A DNA stretch of 64,000 bases, taken from the NCBI GenBank assembly GCA_034670405.1, contig JAXDDX010000053.1, positions 186,001-250,000 on the forward strand, given 5' to 3'. Under the pieces are notes generated by a model. It did not search any database, was not told where the DNA came from, and worked only from the letters and a program-made list of their open reading frames with translations. Position numbers and translations under genes: made by a program. The stretch comes from Hoplostethus atlanticus (taxonomy: Eukaryota > Chordata > Actinopteri > Trachichthyiformes > Trachichthyidae). Shown here one piece after another: positions 1 to 10,289 of this stretch (its first letter is position 1; each line of letters starts with the position of its first letter).

Positions 1-600
1 ACACTATACACTATACTATATGAAACACTATATATATATACACACACAAAACAACAACAATATAAACACTATACTATCGACAAATGTTAAATTCAAGAAG
101 AAGCACGCTAAACTATCGTTAGGTTGGAAGTTTTTGGAAAAGTATCATTCGCAATGGTTTATGGGATGAGTAGTTCTTTCACTTCATAAAATAATTATGT
201 ACACAGTCTTGTACCTTTGCCTTTTCTTCCGTTTTCCAATCTTTTTTTTGCTCAGAATCAAAATGTTTTATGGTCACGATTCATCGTCTAGCTGGTTGGC
301 TTGGTTCCAGCCTTAAAACTCTTTATATAAGGATTTTCTGAAATGTCTATGGAGTAAATTAATGGGAAATTCACTTCCGGGACCGGAGTTGTTCAAAAAG
401 TGGGCGGTCTCCACTCTTGGATTGAATCTGTGATCCTCACACACTTCCGGACCGTCAGGTTGTAAATATCAAACATGTTTGATCAGATCAAATTAATCTG
501 TTCAGATTGAACCTATAATCCTGTTTTACTACCAGATAATCTGGGCGGAGCATCAGACTGACACCAAATATGGTGCTAATAAGGCCCATGATCCTCTAGT
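1..600. other. Unassigned non-coding sequence at left edge
   Basis: AT-rich leader with short TA and CA runs at 1-60. No coding exon, RNA gene or recognisable repeat end was seen. If the Goliath-family gene continues leftwards this is its first intron. Confidence 0.4.
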
Positions 601-787
601 GCAGGGCTACTGAACGATGTGCCAGAGGGCCGAGAGCCTGCAGGCTTTCACTTCAACACTACAGCAGCTGATTTCCTGGTTAGCAACCTTCAGTCGGAGA
701 AGAGGGAACAGCAGTAATGTGACATGACAAACCAGGAGCATGCTGGGATTGATTTGATTACAGCACATCGTACACAAGTCATCCCTT

Positions 788-975
788 CCTGTCTGTCTGT
801 CTGTCTGTCTGTCTCCCTCCCTGTCTGTCTGTCTCTCTATCTCCTCGCTGTCTGTCTGTCTCTCTCTCCCTGTCTCTCTGCCTGTTTGTGAGAACACTAT
901 GATATCTAGACCTGAAAATAATGGATGGTGGGTTAAAGGAAGTAATATGAGTGTACATGTGTGTGTGTGTGTGCG
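788..975. repeat. CTGT/CTCT polypyrimidine and TG microsatellites
   Basis: Imperfect CTGT/CTCT runs extend from 788 to about 893, followed by a TG run at about 955-973. They lie in the putative intron 1 of the minus-strand Goliath-family gene. The open frames across them are repeat artefacts. Confidence 0.85.
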
Positions 976-1169
976 CCGATGGACCACGTGGTTTATAGAG
1001 GAAATATTGTCTCTCAGTTAATGATTAAGTGTATTGAACAGTATCAGCTCTCAGTACAAAGTAATCTATCAACATCCCTCTGGACCTGGACCAGGACCAG
1101 TATCAGAACCTAGAACAGGAACAGACCATGGCCAGGACCAGGACCAGGTATTAGGAGCCAGGTACTTAC

Positions 1170-1431
1170 CTCCATGGTAGGGTGCTGGGGAGAGGACAAT
1201 GCCCTTGGTGTCGGTTTTGGGCGAGTTCTGGCCGTAGGTGCCGTCGTCGCTGCTCATCATGTGGACGGGGTTTCCTCTGGTGTCCAGCACCGTGGCGTTC
1301 ACCGTGGCGCCGACATTCTCCTCCTTACCCAGACTCCTGTCGGTCCGGACCGACGCCACGGCCTGGGTCAGAACCAGGACCAGGACCGGGACCACCAGCA
1401 CAGGGAGATGGGTCCACCTCCGGGACATCAT
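1170..1431 (-). CDS. First coding exon of a Goliath-family (RNF130/RNF150-like) transmembrane RING E3 ubiquitin ligase; partial gene
   Basis: The exon begins at a double ATG (MMSRR) followed by a hydrophobic stretch (LPVLVVPVLVLVLTQAVA) that reads as a signal peptide. It then carries the start of a protease-associated (PA) lumenal domain with an N-glycosylation motif (NATV) and the motif GTYGQNSPKTDTKGIVL. The last part corresponds to the RNF130 region that reads GRYGLDSPKAEVRGQVL, recognised by family knowledge and not by a search. The coding sequence stops at a consensus donor AG|GTAAGT (cut between 1170 and 1169) in phase 1 (87 codons plus 1 base). Codons beyond that, down to 1069, are intronic read-through. 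The remaining exons (PA domain, TM, C3H2C3 RING) would lie to the left, outside the window. Members sit in endosomal or other vesicular membranes and ubiquitinate cargo. Which paralogue this is (rnf130, rnf150 or a teleost duplicate) cannot be settled from one exon. An acceptor-like CTGACTGACAG ending near 1463 suggests a separate upstream 5' UTR exon (inference). Confidence 0.68.
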
Positions 1432-1534
1432 GTCCTCCCACAGGTCCTCTTTACATCCAAGCTGTCAGTCAGGAAACAATGATTTCCCTAAACTCCTGGA
1501 GGGCTTTAAGGATTTACTGCATGGCTTCCATCAG

Positions 1535-2040
1535 CAGCAACATGTCCTCTGTCTTCTGTATGTCTCCTTATCTGTTCTGTATGTCTCCTTATGTCTTCCT
1601 TGTGTCTTCTGTATGTCTCCTTGTGTCTATTTATGTCTCCTTTTCTCTTCTGTATGTCTCCTTATGTCTTCCTTGTGTCTTCTCTATGTCTCCTTATGTC
1701 TATTTATGTCTCCTTTTCTCTTCTGTATGTCTCCTTATGTCTTCTGTATGTCTCCTTATGTCTATTTATGTCTCCTTATCTGTTCTGTATGTCTCCTTAT
1801 GTCTATTTATGTCTCCTTATCTGTTCTGTATGTCTCCTTATGTCTTCTGTACGTCTCCTTATCTGTTCTGTATATCTCCTTATGTCTTCCTTATGTCTCC
1901 TTATGACTCCTTATGTCTCTTTATGACTCATGTCTTCCTTGTGTCTTCTGTATGTCTCTTTATGACTCCTTATGTCTTCCTTGTGTCTTCTGTATGTCTC
2001 CTTATGTCTTCTGTATTTCTCTTTATGTGTCTTTATATCC
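1535..2040. repeat. Imperfect pyrimidine-rich minisatellite (TATGTCTCCT/TTATGTCTTC units)
   Basis: About 500 bp are built from recombined short modules such as TGTCTCCTTATGTC, TGTCTATTTATGTC and TGTCTTCTGTA. It lies immediately 5' of the minus-strand exon at 1431, between that exon and the CpG-rich promoter candidate, so it would fall in the 5' UTR or a 5' intron. It stays open in several frames because the modules lack stops on this strand; no real protein is implied. Confidence 0.85.
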
Positions 2041-2369
2041 CAGCACGTTCCTCCTATGCAACCTTACAGCCAACAAAAAGCCACATATTAGAGTAACACA
2101 AACAGGATAATAATAATATTAACAACAATAATAATACTGGATGTTGACTGCTCAGTAAAGATGTGGGTCTCCTGACATAAATACGGAGTATGTCTGAACA
2201 GGCCAACATCTGTACAACAACCATCGGGTCATTGCAGCCAGAAAACAGAAAACTGCGCGACGCTTCACAGAAATGTCAGTCACAGTGATTAACCGTGTTA
2301 ATAACCCGCTCCGTTACTAAATAACAGCAGAAGACCGTTTACAGCAGCGTTACATTCCGCTTTGTGTCG

Positions 2370-2660
2370 GACTAACAACCTACCGTCTGCACGAGGACGA
2401 CGGACAGACAGGCTCGTGCTTTGATCCTCCTTTTATTCTGGAGACATCCCGGTTTTGTCCCTATTTCATCGCGGTTTATTCCAGATTTTGTCAAGTCTTT
2501 TATCCCGTTTTTATTCCGTTTTATCTGTTTTTTCCCCCCCAGTGGACGCGCGAGCCCGTCTTCGTCTCTCCGCTCGGGCCGCAGTACGCATGCGCAGAGC
2601 CATAGCAGGGCGACAGGGCGCGTGTACCTTCATGTTTAGGTATGTGAGATCTCGGCAGCT
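2370..2660 (-). promoter_or_regulatory. CpG-rich probable promoter of the Goliath-family gene, with an NRF1-like site
   Basis: This is the only CpG-dense stretch in the first 5 kb, upstream of the minus-strand exon at 1431. It contains TACGCATGCGCA at 2585-2596, close to the NRF1 consensus YGCGCAYGCGCR that is frequent in TATA-less CpG-island promoters. A TCTG tetranucleotide run flanks it at 2671-2709. Assignment to the 1170-1431 gene rests on orientation and distance (about 1 kb) and is an inference. Confidence 0.45.
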
Positions 2661-2670
2661 GTCGCGATAC

Positions 2671-2671
2671 C

Positions 2672-2708
<37 letters not shown>

Positions 2709-2709
2709 C
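2671..2709. repeat. (CTGT)n tetranucleotide microsatellite
   Basis: About nine perfect copies of TGTC/CTGT directly beside the CpG-rich candidate promoter. Confidence 0.9.
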
Positions 2710-2899
2710 ACATAATTCTGTAATACAATAAGTAATAGAATATCAAATCAGTTCACATATTGATCACCAATAATCACCAATATCTATAACTTACTTTTAC
2801 TTATAATTTACGTAAATTCTACTTTACGTATGGGAAAAAAAAACTATTAATTAAGTAGTTTGACAACATGGACCACACATAATCACTAATATTAAATAT

Positions 2900-3325
2900 G
2901 GCTGTCAGTCTGTCCCGTTTCATGTTCGATTCTCAACCACTTAGCTGGCAGAGTTCCCTTGAGCAAGGCACTGAGCCTTGCTATCTTCTTCTGTCTTTAC
3001 ATATTTTCTCATTTGGCCAATCGCTGTCCCCAGACCAGACATTCACATCTCAGCTCATTTATCCAGACTTTTAATTTGTTCAGTCAGCATGGAATGAAGA
3101 TGAGAAAGGAGATGAAGAAAATAAACCCTCATTCATTTCACTTCTTCATCATCAGGATCATTCTGGGCTCACAGGAATATTTGTTCCATCTATTGTCAGG
3201 GTGCTGTGGCCTCTGACCCTTGACCTGCTTACCATTGGTTGCTTGTAATGTTGGAGATCCAGGGGTTGAAGCTGCTGTTGACCTCATTGGAGTCACAAAA
3301 TGACTAGAGAGTAAAAAGTAATGGA
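2900..3325 (+). mobile_element. Degenerate tRNA-derived SINE of the teleost V-SINE/HE type (family tentative)
   Basis: A B-box-like GTTCGATTC at about 2925 is followed by CCTTGAGCAAGGCACTGAGCC at about 2958-2978, which resembles the conserved central core of teleost V-SINEs. Downstream, 3165-3320 is clearly the same sequence as 37342-37520 (shared blocks include CACAGGAATATTTGTTCCAT and a TGACCT-rich segment), so this is a dispersed repeat. The A box is not clear. Family assignment is from memory of the core motif. Confidence 0.5.
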
Positions 3326-3529
3326 GTTTTGGAGGAGGAATGGGCGGCTACGTTGATGGATCCATTTCTATTGGCATGCAGAGTCCCAGGTCCCGGTCAG
3401 GAGAAAGATGATCATCTCAGATGGCTCTGCTGCCTGTCACTCAATCCATCAGACAGGAGACCCACCCATCACCAGGTGCTGAAGGTCATCAAGGCAGAGC
3501 TGAAGGTCATCCCAACAGAGCTGTGGAGA

Positions 3530-4525
3530 GAGAGACAGGCTGTGGGGAGAGACAGGCTGTGGAGAGAGAAAGAGAGACTGTGGAGAGAGAGGCTATGAGG
3601 AGAGAGAGACAGACTCTGGAGAGAGAGACAGGCTGTGGAGAGAGAGACAGGCTGTGGAGAGAGAAGAGAGACTGTGGAGAGAGAGACAGACTCTGGAGAG
3701 AGAGACAGACTGTGGAGAGAGAAAGAGAGGCTGGAGAGAGAGACAGGCTGTGGGGAGAGACAGGCTGTGGAGAGAGAAAGAGAGGCTGTGGGGAGAGAGA
3801 CAGGCTGTGGAGAGAGAAAGAGAGACTGTGGAGAGAGAGACAGACTCTGGAGAGAGAGACAGACTGTGGAGAGAGAGGCTATGGGGAGAGAGACAGGCTG
3901 TGGAGAGAGAGACAGGCTGTGGAGAGAGAAAGAGAGACTGTGGAGAGAGAGACAGACTCTGGAGAGAGAGACAGACTGTGGAGAGAGAGGCTATGGGGAG
4001 AGAGACAGGCTGTGGAGAGAGAAAGAGAGACTGGAGAGAGAGACAGGCTGTGGGGAGAGACAGGCTGTGGAGAGAGAAAGAGAGACTGTGGAGAGAGAGA
4101 CAGACTCTGGAGAGAGAGACAGACTGTGGAGAGAGAGACAGACTGTGGAGAGAGAAAGAGAGGCTGTGGGGAGAGAGACAGACTCTGGAGAGAGAGACAG
4201 GCTGTGGAGAGAGAAAGAGAGGCTGTGGGGAGAGAGACAGGCTGTGGAGAGAGAAAGAGAGACTGGAGAGAGAGACAGGCTGTGGGGAGAGACAGGCTGT
4301 GGAGAGAGAAAGAGAGGCTGTGGGGAGAGAAAGAGAGGCTGTGGGGAGAGAGACAGACTCTGGAGAGAGAGACAGACTCTGGAGAGAGAGACAGGCTGTG
4401 GGGAGAGAGACAGACTCTGGAGAGAGAGACAGACTCTGGAGAGAGAGACAGACTGTGGAGAGAGAGACAGACTCTGGAGAGAGAGACAGACTCTGGAGAG
4501 AGAGAGAGACTGTGTGGAGAAAAAG
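3530..4525 (+). repeat. GA-rich minisatellite with GAGACAGGCTGTGGAGA-type units
   Basis: Nearly 1 kb of interleaved modules such as GAGAGACAGGCTGTGG, GAGAGACAGACTCTGG and GAGAAAGAGAGGCTGTGG. Unit lengths of about 18-28 bp with higher-order reshuffling suggest unequal exchange or slippage. Long frames (residue patterns such as RDRLWRERQ) run on both strands because the units lack stops. No transcript feature supports a gene. A second short block of the same units resumes at about 4790-4865. Confidence 0.9.
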
Positions 4526-4790
4526 AGAGACACTACCCTGACTCTTCCTCTTAGCTCTTGTTTATTTGTCTTCACTTATTTGTGTGATTTGTTTAATAAC
4601 AGTAGGTATCTAACTTATTGATCTTTTACCTCAGCACTGGTTCTGCTTTAAGTTGCTTGTTTAGGAAGGAAATGTACTTCTGATTTCTGGTGACTAGTAG
4701 TTCTCTACCTATGTTGAATGCACTTATTGTAAGTTGCTCTGTTTAAAAGCGTCTGATAAATGACTGGAATGTAATGTAATGTAATGTAAG
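4526..4790 (+). mobile_element. L2-clade LINE 3' end (solo tail) inside the GA minisatellite
   Basis: Starts with the terminal codons and 3' UTR of an L2 copy (CACTACCCTGACTCTTCCTC, compare 11033-11055) and ends in the typical teleost L2 tail: GTAAGTTGCTCTGTTTAAAAGCGTCTG, then TAAATGACTGGAATGTAATG repeats at about 4730-4788. The GA minisatellite units resume directly after the tail, so the fragment sits within the array. It is strongly 5'-truncated. Confidence 0.8.
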
Positions 4791-4919
4791 ACTGTGGAGA
4801 GAGAGACAGGCTGTGGGGAGAGAGACAGGCTGTGGAGAGAGAGACAGGCTGTGGGGAGAGAAAGAGAAACACTGTATGTAATGTAATGAGTTGATGATCA
4901 TCACTTTAAAGTTCCTGAA

Positions 4920-5660
4920 CTCAACAGTAAAAGAACCTTTAATCTACACATGAAGATCCAGACATAGTGGTGAGTGGGATATGCTTCTTGTAAACACCTC
5001 CAAGTTCAGTTGTAGAAGTTGGTTGCATTTTTTGCTTCTCATGATCCAAGTAATCCCAAACACATTCAATGATGTTGAGGTCTGGGCTCTGGGGTGGCCA
5101 GTCCGTTGTTCTTCTTTGTTGGATAAGTGCATCTTGATCTTCTCAGCAGGGTGCTTGGGCTCGTTATCTTGCTGTAGAATGAATCAATAAAATGTTTTCC
5201 AGAGGGTATTACATGATGTGTTAAGATTTGGTCGTATTCATCAGCATTCATGATGCCTTCAATCAAAAACCAATCCCCAACTCCAAATGTTGTGTTACAT
5301 CCCCAAACCTGCACTGATCCTCCACCATGCTGGACTGATGGTTGTAGACATGGCTCATGAGTCTTTCATTGCTTTGGCGGCGTCCATACAACCTTACTCC
5401 ACATCTCAGGTGTCCAATTTTCTATTTTTTCTCTGTTGTCTATTTCCTTTTCTCAGTAGCGGCTGTTTAACAGTACAGTACTACAGTCATTTAGCAGATG
5501 AGGTGATAGTTTACACCTTGTGGGGATCGAACCCACAACTGAGAGTCTTACACTCTACCGACTGAGCTGTCTGGGCCGGCTGACAGCGACACATAGCATT
5601 GAGTTGTCTTCTCACAGTGGAAGGATCAACAGAAACACCTGTGGATTTTTTTCAGATCGG
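4920..5660 (-). pseudogene. Tc1/mariner-type transposase relic, interrupted by a SINE
   Basis: On the minus strand, 5314-5066 reads MQVWGCNTTFGVGDWFLIEG, then INADEYDQIL-like and HHVIPSGKHFI-like segments. This is the Tc1 catalytic-core pattern (xVWGCFS..GVG.L..I.GIMNAEKY..IL..H..PS). After frame loss, 5132-4944 continues towards the DDE end. At 5660-5590 the sequence reads back to a helix-turn-helix-like TGVSVDPSTVRRQLNAM. Multiple frameshifts and a SINE at 5462-5580 make it non-functional. TIRs were not found. Confidence 0.65.
5462..5580 (-). mobile_element. Short tRNA(Lys)-headed SINE remnant
   Basis: Read on the minus strand, the head GCCCAGACAGCTCAGTCGGT, then AGAGTGTAAGACTC and a B box (GGGTTCGATCCCCAC) match a tRNA-Lys-like gene, but the anticodon arm is deleted. 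The tail ends in CTGCTAAATGACTGTAGTACTG, the L2-type 3' motif. It is therefore an internally deleted SINE and not a tRNA gene. It sits inside the Tc1-like relic. Confidence 0.65.
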
Positions 5661-6783
5661 AAGCAAGAGTGGAGCTTGATTTTCTTCCCTCTCAAAAATG
5701 AAAGCTTCAAGTACTGTCTATGTGGTTGTAATAGTTTTTGAACTCCAGTTTTGGAGTTGGCTTCATCCTCTGTTGTTTGCAGTGCAGGAGGTTCCCAGGC
5801 CTCCACTGGATTTTCTCCCTTTGCATTACCGTTCGGCCAGAAACCCTGTGGTGTTTTGGACCTGCTTAAAGAAAAGTGGGAGGGAGGTCCAAGCGCCAGC
5901 AAAAATGACATTTTTGAAATTGACCTGTGAGCAAAACCCCCTCACTTGGGTGATTGGCACAGGAGAATTTGCTCCATGCTCAAGAATGACAACAATGCCT
6001 GTGAAACGTAGGAACACAGCTGAGACAGTTCACACCAGGAGATCTTCTAAGTTCTTCTATCATCATCAAGCTCCAAATTACTCGCTAAGTGGCGAGGGCC
6101 CTTTGAGTCACACGATGGGTTGCTTATGAAGTTCTTCATACTGACAGGAGGAGACACAGGTCTATCACCTCAACCTCCTAAAAGAGGCTGCATCTGTTTC
6201 TCTTGTCGTTTTCCAGGAACTTAGTACTTTGGGTACTTTTTGAACTTCCAGTTCCAGGAACTTCAACCTTTCCCGCTGGGGGAACTAGTCCTGAAAAAGT
6301 TCCTCTTGGATACTTCCTAGACCCAAAAAAGTTCCTGCTAGGTAGGTAGTACTTTTGGGGGGGCCAGGAACCATTGGGTCGCAATACTGAACAGTGCTGA
6401 TTGGTCAATACAAGCTACGCAAATATCGTCAAGTCTGCCAATCGCCATTCTTAAATATCAGTATTCAATCAGTGTTCAATATCGGTAGCAAACTCACTGA
6501 TGGACCAACGACGAGGTGCAGGCACTGATCTGTATTTTTTAGACAAGGAGATACTGAGGGCGTTCGAGGGCTCCTCCTGGAACAACAAAGTTTGGCAGAA
6601 GGTTCTGGCTATGACTTGAGGGAGATGGGTTTGGACCAGCCCTCTTAGATAACAATAGATATACAGACGTCTTCTCCCCCCTTCCACGACACACCCCCTC
6701 ATACCTCATCAACACTGCCCCCGGCGTAACGATGTGTTCACGGCTGTACCGCTTGCCGAACACAAGCGCAAAGTAATGCAACC
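5661..6783. other. Unassigned repeat-like intergenic sequence
   Basis: No convincing exon. 6215-6420 is rich in repeated AAGTTCC/GGAACTT blocks on both strands, as in the sub-terminal part of a DNA transposon, but I could not define ends or a target duplication. Open frames here are short and overlap on both strands. Confidence 0.4.
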
Positions 6784-6900
6784 ATGCAGGAGATGGGAAT
6801 GATAGAAGAATCCACCAGTGCCTGGCATAGTCCCATCCTGATTGTTCTCAAGCCCGATGGGTCTTGTACCTGGCTCTGTAGTGGCACTTTACATATGGGA
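6784..6900 (+). pseudogene. Gypsy-type LTR retrotransposon reverse-transcriptase fragment
   Basis: The frame reads MQEMGMIEESTSAWHSPILI then VLKPDGS. This matches the conserved Ty3/Gypsy RT entry block (..EML..GVIEPS.SAWASPVVLVPKKDGS..R.CVDYR). The following RFCVDYR part is lost by frameshift (SCTWLCSG). There are no LTRs, no primer-binding site and no other pol domain nearby, so it is a dead fragment. Confidence 0.6.
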
Positions 6901-9078
6901 AAAAACAGGGTTGTGATACAAAACATACAAAGTCTTTCATCAATAATGGGGGAAAGAGTGAGGACGAAGGATAACTAAGGTTCTTCCTGGACCGGGGGTT
7001 CTACAACGTGGATCTGGAGTGCTAATACTGGCCAGGCCAAAGTGGTTTGTGGTCCCATACCTGGCTGTCATGAGATCCAGGATTTCATCACCAGATCTAT
7101 CTCAATCTATGAGGACATTGACCCATATGGCCTGCATCACAAACTCCAAACTTTATGGGCCCAGGCTGACCATGGACACAGATCCATTACATTGAACTTG
7201 ATTCACAGAACTATATGGCTGTACTACATTTGCCTTGTCATCTTCCATGCCCAGCTGTCCTGGTGGGGGGATGCCTCTTTGAATTACCCTTACTCTGGTG
7301 GTGCTGGGCAGATTAGGTAGGCTTGCTATGTCCTCCACTCTATTAAATCCTTTCAATTTGTCGTCCTGTTATTGTGTTCATGTGCTTTTGTACTGATCAT
7401 ATTCTGTAAATACCACAATTGTCATAATTTGTTTGTGGTATGGTATATGCTATATGATAGATGAGTATGATATATGGTATATAATATATATATTTATTGT
7501 TTTTACTTGTGTTTTTACTATGACTCTGTCTACAAAGCATTTGTATTCTCTATAGAGTAATACTTCTACAATTATTCAATGTATTATATATAGAAATGAT
7601 AAAGAAGATAAAGAACATCATCAGTCGCTGTCTATGTAAAATACCAGATCAACAGAAGACTTCAGACTGGATTAGCTATCCTGGGTTTCTAGTTTCCTCC
7701 TCCCTCCATGACTCCTCATTCAACAATCGTACACCGACAACCTGCTGCAAAATGCTCTGCTCAAAGACACTCCAGCACTTTTATTTGCCAGGACTGACAT
7801 CTAGTGGTGAAAATGAGTAAAAGCAACAGTGAGACTAACTGGCTCATATAAAATCCATGTTTTCTCAGGATGTTTTAGAGAAGTCATTCATCCCTTATAT
7901 GTATAAACATCAATTCAAACGTACAATTTGTGTTTTATAATTGTTTTGTTCCAAGCCCTGCTGCTCCTGTCTGTATGGGCAGTTAACTGGTAATGATCAA
8001 TGAAACTGAAAGGGGAGTACCACTGATGTCACAGCAACCTACAGCTCCTCTGGGAATCAAACCAAGGGGAAAAGGTGACAGTACGAAGCCTGGCTGATTG
8101 TCTGGGGAGCAGGGAGCATCTTTTACTTCAGAACTAATCACATGATGAAGGAAAGAAGCTCAATAAAGTAAAGAAGTCCTCCTGTGTAACTCTAAAAGGA
8201 TATTTTACACTATAAACACCAGTATATAATAATAATAATAATAGTGTCCTCCATTACTCCCTGTAGGGAAACATCTTTTACCCACCCCTCCACCCTCTCT
8301 ACAGGGAGGTCAAGGTCAGATTGTGAGTGATGCTTCAGTCCAGTCCAGTTCAGTTTCATTACTCTGAGACTTCAGTCAGGCAGCCAGACACTTAGCTAAC
8401 CTGCTAGGCTTCATATGAGAACTAAACCTCACAGTCAGTTATCTTTGTCTTTACTGCCACAGCGGCATATTTGCCAAAGGGTGTCGAAGCATAAGCATCT
8501 ACTGGTAGAACAGAACATGGCTTAGTGGTTTAGCTCAGTATTTAACCACAGGCAGGAAACCGCTAGTTCCCTTCAGGGTCAAAAGTCACTTGGCTCTGCA
8601 GCCGTGAAGTGACGGAGTTACAGAAAATAAGAGAAGAATACCTCTGGATTTAGGATGACAGTTTCTCCACCAATTATTAAACCAGACAGAAAAGCTCAAG
8701 CTGATTAAATGAAAGATGTGGTGACGCCCATGTCTTCCTCTGCATCAGTCATGATCATATCACTTCCTGCTTGGTGCCAGCAGCCATTATGGTTACAGTC
8801 TCACTCCTTTTAGTCTTGTTGTAATGCTGAACAAATAAATTTAATTTAATTATTATTATCATCCATCCATCCATGGATGGATTATTATCATCATAATTAT
8901 TATAAAATAATAATAGTAATAGTAGTAGTAGTTTTGTAGCGGTAGTAATAGTTAACTACATTAGAGGTTAGGGTTAGAAACAAGAAACAGTTGTGACATT
9001 GGAAATAGTCCTGTACTCATTTAAACTCACAGGTGCAACAATATTTTCATGTGGATTGTGGTACATACTTATGGATTG
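6901..9078. other. Intergenic DNA with no supported gene
   Basis: Contains AT-rich stretches (7440-7600), a short palindrome (CCATCCATCCATGGATGG near 8860) and a possible SINE head near 8521-8640 (GGTTTAGCTCAGT followed by GGGTCAAAA), which I could not extend. No splice-bounded coding exon was identified. Confidence 0.4.
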
Positions 9079-9129
9079 TGTTCTGAATGTATATATTCAC
9101 TGTTTGTTTGTGGAAGTTAATATTCTCTC

Positions 9130-9435
9130 ACAGTAGTAGAACTAGTAATAGTAGTACTAACAGTAGTAGTAGAAGAAGAAATAGAATTAGTAGCAGTAGT
9201 AGTAATTGTAGTAGTAGTAGTAGAAGTAGAAGTAGTAGTAGTAGTAGTAGAAGTAGTAGTAGAAGTAGAATTAGTAGAATTAGTAGAATTAGTAGAAGTC
9301 GTAGTAGTAGGAGCAGTATAATGCTCTATAATTGAAAGGTTCTCTGGAGTGTTACAAACTGCTGTTCCTGTACAGGAAATGTGCTTATCTGGCTTGGTAT
9401 GGTACTTTACTAGGAAGACAGAGCGAGAGACAGGA

Positions 9436-9485
<50 letters not shown>
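9130..9485. repeat. TAG trinucleotide array followed by a GA dinucleotide array
   Basis: About 9130-9320 is an imperfect (AGT/AGA)n trinucleotide tract. 9412-9485 is (GAGA)n with one ACAG interruption at each end. The serine-rich and threonine-rich frames across it are microsatellite translations. Confidence 0.9.
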
Positions 9486-9488
<3 letters not shown>

Positions 9489-9490
<2 letters not shown>

Positions 9491-10265
9491 AAATAAAAGT
9501 CTTGCTTTATGCAGACAACCCAGTTCTGCTGTCATCCACTGAACAGGGTTTACAGCAGATCCTGGACCTGCTGGAGCAGTACTCCCAAACTCAGCATCTA
9601 TTGCATCTATAGCCCCTCCCTCTCTGAGTAGCCCCTCCCTCTTTGAGTAGCCCCTCCCTCTCTGAGTAGTCCCTCCCTCTCTGAGTAGCCCCTCCTTCTC
9701 TGAGTAGTCCCTCCCTCTCTGAGTCGCCCCCTCCCTCTCTGAGTAGCCCCTCCCAAGGTTTCTTCCATTTTTCCCTAAAAGGTTTTGTGGGAGTTTTTCC
9801 TTGTCCTCTGTGAGGGTCCAAGGCTGGGGGGTGTCGTGTACTAACCATTTGCTGTTTCACATGTTGGGCTGTGAAGCCTTAGAGACTGGAACGGTGATAC
9901 AAATAAATGTGATTTGACTGCCAGACCTATGGCCCTGGCACTCAATCATGGCAGGAAACATGAAAGAGACCAAAATATTGAGTTTTTTCAAAAAGATCCA
10001 GATCTCAGGGAACCAAACACAAATTCACATTAGGATCAACCCACACAGAACACACCACAAACAATTATTTAGGCTTGAAGTTCCACTGGAAACTTCAGTC
10101 TCTGTGAATGAACCGAAAGAGAAACCACGCAGGGCGTTTTATACCAAAACAACAAGAGTTGTTTTATGTTTTCAATTAAAATCTGGCTGAAACTATTTGA
10201 ATCTGTAATTGAAGCGATTGCCCTCTATGGCAGTGAAGTGTGGGGTCGTGTGGGGTCGTGTGGGG
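9489..10265 (+). pseudogene. Non-LTR retrotransposon RT fragments (two pieces split by an L2-type tail)
   Basis: Piece one (9489-9580) reads KIKVLLYADNPVLLSSTEQG, then LQQILDLLEQYSQT. YADN stands where an active RT has YADD, so a catalytic aspartate is replaced. Piece two (about 9920-10240) resumes at the same point (CCAGACCTATGGCCCTGGCA, a QTWAL-like segment) and ends in IKIWLKLFESVIEAIALYGS then EVWG, a typical post-RT motif. The insertion between them is 9580-9917. Stops and frameshifts throughout piece two make it dead. A TGTGGGGTCG triplicate lies at 10240-10270. Confidence 0.6.
9580..9917 (+). mobile_element. L2-type LINE 3' UTR with an internally expanded 19-20 bp repeat
   Basis: Same sequence as the 3' end of the element at 38668-40590: CCCAAACTCAGCATCTATTG, AGGTTTCT, GGGAGTTTTTCCTTGTCCTC, GATGTCGTGTACTAACCATTT-like, ACAAATAAATGTGATTTGA. 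Where the 40330 copy has one GATCCCTCTCTGAGTAGCCC unit, this one has about seven tandem TAGCCCCTCCCTCTCTGAG units (9608-9750). It interrupts an RT reading frame exactly at QT/WAL, which defines it as an insertion. Confidence 0.75.
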
Positions 10266-10289
10266 TCGTACCCAGAACAGACAGTACAC

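Noticed and set aside
3421-4621. Several 200-380 codon Arg/Glu-rich frames on both strands
   Set aside because: They overlap each other in the GA minisatellite and exist only because its units contain no stop codons. Ends fall in L2 tail or unique DNA without gene signals.
5496-5580. tRNA-Lys gene on the minus strand
   Set aside because: The anticodon arm is absent and an L2-type tail follows, so it is a SINE head.
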